Below are positions 24,102 through 26,646 of a stretch of 26,646 nucleotides of DNA, one piece after another. Where the stretch lies: contig JAHEDA010000005.1 of NCBI GenBank assembly GCA_024641445.1, forward strand, positions 1-26,646, written 5' to 3'. Position 1 is the first letter of the stretch, and every line of letters begins with the position of its first letter. The notes under the pieces are model-generated. The model worked only from the letters and a program-made list of their open reading frames with translations, had not been told where the DNA came from and did not search any database. The position numbers were made by a program, and so were the translations under genes. The DNA is from Gammaproteobacteria bacterium. Lineage in GTDB: Bacteria > Pseudomonadota > Gammaproteobacteria > UBA6429 > Thiohalophilaceae.

Positions 24102-24816
24102 TCACCGCATCCAACTGCAGGCAGGCTACATCCTGCACCAATACGATTACCGTGATAGCAGCCTGTTGCTCGAAGTCCTTACCCACGACTACGGCCGCGT
24201 CGGCATCGTTGCCCGCGGCGTCAAACGCGAAAAATCCAAATTCCACGGCGTCCTGCAACCGTTCATACCGCTCTTTCTAAGCTGGAGTGGTCGGGGTGAA
24301 CTGGTCACCCTGTCGCAGGCCGAGCCCGCCGGCAAACCCATTACCCTCCCCGGGAAGCGCCTCCTGAGTGGTTTCTATATCAATGAATTGCTAATGCGTC
24401 TCTTGCCGCGATATGACCCACATGCCGAGATATTTGAACTATACGAGCTTACTGTCGCATCACTCGCCACTGAAAATGACGAAGAAGTCTGTCTGCGTCA
24501 TTTTGAGTGCAAATTGCTTCAGGCAATAGGATATGGATTAATTCTGGATCATGAAGTGGAAAGTGGGACTCCGATTGAACCATTAAACCACTACCAATAT
24601 GTGTTGGAACGGGGGCCTGTGCAGAAATTGGAAAGCCAGCCTAATCATGAAGCAATTACCATCTCTGGTAGGACTTTGCTGGGATTGCATAATAATACAG
24701 CTCTCGATGTTGATGCGCGTCGTGAGGCCAAACGAATGATGCGAGCGATCCTGGCGGAATACCTGGGTGGGAAACCTATGAACTCGGCGAATCCTGATCT
24801 GCACAAGGTGCTCTAG
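24091..24816 (+). CDS. recO: DNA repair protein RecO
   Basis: RecF-pathway mediator that, with RecR, helps RecA load onto SSB-coated DNA. It has 241 residues (E. coli 242). The N-terminal OB fold has RDSSLLLEVLTHDYGRVGIV followed by ARGVKREKSKFHGVLQPF; a helical domain (about 85-241) completes it. The start lies inside the end of era (11-base overlap). Codon use changes inside the gene: my hand count gives about 71 percent G/C at third positions in codons 1-90 and about 45 percent after that. recJ, of the same pathway, is in this window too. Downstream there is no pdxJ. Confidence 0.95.
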   Translation: MSSDHRIQLQAGYILHQYDYRDSSLLLEVLTHDYGRVGIVARGVKREKSKFHGVLQPFIPLFLSWSGRGELVTLSQAEPAGKPITLPGKRLLSGFYINELLMRLLPRYDPHAEIFELYELTVASLATENDEEVCLRHFECKLLQAIGYGLILDHEVESGTPIEPLNHYQYVLERGPVQKLESQPNHEAITISGRTLLGLHNNTALDVDARREAKRMMRAILAEYLGGKPMNSANPDLHKVL

Positions 24817-25004
24817 TACAAGGTGAGCCAGTTGGTTGGTTGATTATAGTAAAGTCCTCCTGAGAGCCTACTTTAAACCCTACGCAGAATTGCGACCATG
24901 AGGGACAAATACAATCCGATCACATATGTTTTATATATAAACTTTATGTTTTGGAAACCGATACATATTGGGCTTCCCGCGTTTGAGTATAGACGTAACC
25001 GAGT
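24817..25004. other. AT-rich intergenic leader before the kinase gene
   Basis: 188 bases with no coding potential I can support. It contains TATAGT (24845-24850), TACAAT (24910-24915) and a 12-base palindrome TTTATATATAAA (24930-24941), any of which could belong to promoters, but none is paired with a well-spaced -35. I see no clear terminator for recO. Confidence 0.5.
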
Positions 25005-26646
25005 ATGAATATTTTCGTTTTACTGCCCCTGACAGCCGTTTTCGTAAATCTGGCCATGGCTTCGTTTGTGGTTGGTTTTAATTGGCAAAACCCACTGAAT
25101 CGTGCCTTTACCTATTTGTCTCTTATGTTACTTGCCTGGGCGGTGACCGATGCGCTCCTATGGTCATTGGAGGACCGTGACAACCTGTATATTATCGTGC
25201 GCATCCAGTCGATGGTATATACGCAATCAGGTGCGGTTATCCTCAATGTTTTATATCGATACATAGGCCGTAAACATGATCTTGTATTTCGATATACCCT
25301 TGCATTGGGACTACTGCTGGCATTATGTGGTGTTATGACTCCTTGGGTGGTTCAGGATGTACGAATTGCCCCGTGGGGCGGAACTATGGTGCCCGGTCCT
25401 TTATATTTTCCCGGTGCAGTATTGTCCGCAATTTTGCCCTGTAGTTTTGGTGTGTATCTGGTGGTGAGTCATTATCGCGGTGTAACTGCGATGTATGAGC
25501 GGGCGCGTATAAGAATTATTATTTATGGCAGCGTCACTGCATTAGCATTTGCGTGGATATTTAATCTGTTCATTCCATTTTTCACGGGAATTGAGTTTCC
25601 CCAGCAAACTCATATTGCCGGAATAATTATGCAATTATTCTTGTTTTACGCAATTCTAAAATATCGCTTGTTCACTATTGATGTGCCCTCAGTGGCGCGA
25701 GAGCTGTTTCTCAATGCGCCAGAAGGTGTTGTAGTCCTGCAGAATAGTCGGGTTGAACAGATGAATAACCCGGCAAGGAGTATGATTCAGCCGTTTGTCG
25801 TGAATTCAGCTGAGGAGACTGTCCTGGAATTTTCGACTCTTTGTGCTCAATCTGGCTGGAATCAGCAAGAAATCATTAAGGTATCAGACGATAATCTCTA
25901 TGCTTTGAGCTTGTCTGCTACCAGTGTAAAGGAGCACGAGGAGGATGGTGGGGTCCTGATGTTTATTCGGGATATTTCCGAGCGCATAAAAAATGAACGA
26001 CAGATTTGGGAGATTAATGATAGGTTGAAGCAGGCACGGGATCAGGCAATCGAAGCAAATATGGCCAAGAGCCAATTTTTTGCCAGCATGTCACATGAAT
26101 TACGAACCCCCCTAAGCGCCATTCTTGGTTTTAGTCTGTTGGCACATGATCGTGCCGCAACACTAGGTGACAACGAGCTTGTCGGTGATATTGAGACGAT
26201 TCGTGGTGCGGGTAATCATCTCCTTGAGTTGATAAATGGGGTTCTTGATCTGTCTAAAATTGAGGCGGGCAAATATGTGCTATATCTCGACAGCTTCAAT
26301 CTCAAAGCCGTGATTGAAGAGGTTGCGAACATGGTTAAACCTCTGGTTCAGCAGAATCAAAATCAACTACGTATTGATATTGATAATGACGTTTTCAACA
26401 TCTACTCTGACGAAACAAAGGTGCGGCAAATACTTTTTAATCTCTTATCAAATGCGGGCAAGTTTACTGAGGGCGGCGTTATAACGCTGGCATGTAAAAA
26501 ATCACTCGCTGATGTGGCTGTATATGAGATTCGGGTTTCTGATACGGGTATTGGTATGAGCGAAGAGTTTATGTCGATGCTATTTGGCGCCTATCAGCAA
26601 GGTGGTGCTGTATCGGCACAGAAGTATGGAGGTACCGGCCTAGGGT
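25005..26646 (+). CDS. Membrane-bound sensor histidine kinase (3' end outside window)
   Basis: 547 codons are present and the frame is open at the right edge. Residues 1 to about 220 contain about seven hydrophobic helices, resembling the 7TM N-terminal domain of histidine kinases (HisKA_7TM). A PAS-like segment follows (about 229-325, ending GGVLMFIRDISERIK), then a short coiled coil. The kinase core has the phospho-acceptor H364 in FFASMSHELRTPLSAILGF, the N box with N479 and N483 (FNLLSNAGKF), DTGIGM at 513-518 and GGTGLG at 542-547. Receiver or Hpt domains could follow beyond the edge, as in BarA-type hybrids. The ligand is unknown. The ATG at 25005 has only a weak ribosome site; the preceding region has stops. 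Confidence 0.9.
   Translation, partial: MNIFVLLPLTAVFVNLAMASFVVGFNWQNPLNRAFTYLSLMLLAWAVTDALLWSLEDRDNLYIIVRIQSMVYTQSGAVILNVLYRYIGRKHDLVFRYTLALGLLLALCGVMTPWVVQDVRIAPWGGTMVPGPLYFPGAVLSAILPCSFGVYLVVSHYRGVTAMYERARIRIIIYGSVTALAFAWIFNLFIPFFTGIEFPQQTHIAGIIMQLFLFYAILKYRLFTIDVPSVARELFLNAPEGVVVLQNSRVEQMNNPARSMIQPFVVNSAEETVLEFSTLCAQSGWNQQEIIKVSDDNLYALSLSATSVKEHEEDGGVLMFIRDISERIKNERQIWEINDRLKQARDQAIEANMAKSQFFASMSHELRTPLSAILGFSLLAHDRAATLGDNELVGDIETIRGAGNHLLELINGVLDLSKIEAGKYVLYLDSFNLKAVIEEVANMVKPLVQQNQNQLRIDIDNDVFNIYSDETKVRQILFNLLSNAGKFTEGGVITLACKKSLADVAVYEIRVSDTGIGMSEEFMSMLFGAYQQGGAVSAQKYGGTGLG

Noticed and set aside
24930..24941. Palindrome TTTATATATAAA as a specific operator
   Set aside because: Simple alternating AT sequence in an AT-rich gap is expected by chance; no supporting second copy was seen.
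1..26646. Search for CRISPR arrays, tRNA or rRNA genes, insertion sequences, phage genes or a defence island
   Set aside because: No direct repeat arrays, transposase motifs, tRNA-like cloverleaf or defence domains were recognised by eye; nearly every base belongs to core genes.

Overview
This window is core chromosome of a gammaproteobacterium with moderate GC. The evidence is gene order. The block nadB / rpoE-rseA-rseB-rseC / lepA-lepB-rnc-era-recO is the classic gammaproteobacterial arrangement. The block rpfE-recJ-prfB-lysS matches the edge of the Xanthomonas rpf region. The degP-like gene after rseC and the DUF4845 gene between lepB and rnc follow the Pseudomonas pattern rather than the enteric one. 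I infer a free-living, respiring, non-enteric gammaproteobacterium, possibly Chromatiales-like. I cannot name the genus.

Layout. (1) Bases 3-4555, plus strand: the end of hom, then thrC, rpfE-like and recJ. (2) 4626-7257, plus: prfB, with an intact programmed +1 frameshift, then lysS. (3) 7286-9250, minus: an HDOD-domain gene and ygfZ. (4) 9395-13250, plus: sdhC-sdhD-sdhA-sdhB-sdhE-ygfX, complex II with its flavination factor. (5) 13271-14869, minus: nadB. (6) 15122-19437, plus: the envelope-stress operon rpoE-rseA-rseB-rseC-degP plus a small glutaredoxin-like gene, closed by a strong intrinsic terminator at 19486-19507. (7) 19537-24816, plus: lepA-lepB-DUF4845-rnc-era-recO, tightly coupled. 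(8) 25005 to the right edge, plus: a membrane-bound hybrid-type or classical sensor histidine kinase cut off by the window.

How the genes work together. hom and thrC carry out committed steps to threonine. Sdh links the TCA cycle to the quinone pool; SdhE helps attach FAD to SdhA, and YgfZ, divergent from sdhC, supports Fe-S enzymes. NadB starts NAD synthesis. RpoE is held by RseA and RseB and released on envelope stress, and the DegP-like protease is co-transcribed. The last operon combines ribosome-associated GTPases (LepA, Era), signal peptidase, RNase III and RecO.

There is no stretch of more than 300 bases without a gene. The largest gaps are 14870-15121 (divergent nadB/rpoE regulatory region), 24817-25004 (AT-rich leader of the kinase) and 9251-9394 (divergent ygfZ/sdhC region). 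I see no tRNA, rRNA, CRISPR array, IS element, prophage or broken gene. I did not find an undescribed system. The most interesting points are regulatory (a sigma-E-type promoter with a palindrome in its spacer, a probably near-leaderless sdhC), a composition break inside recO, and a kinase following recO where enteric bacteria have pdxJ.
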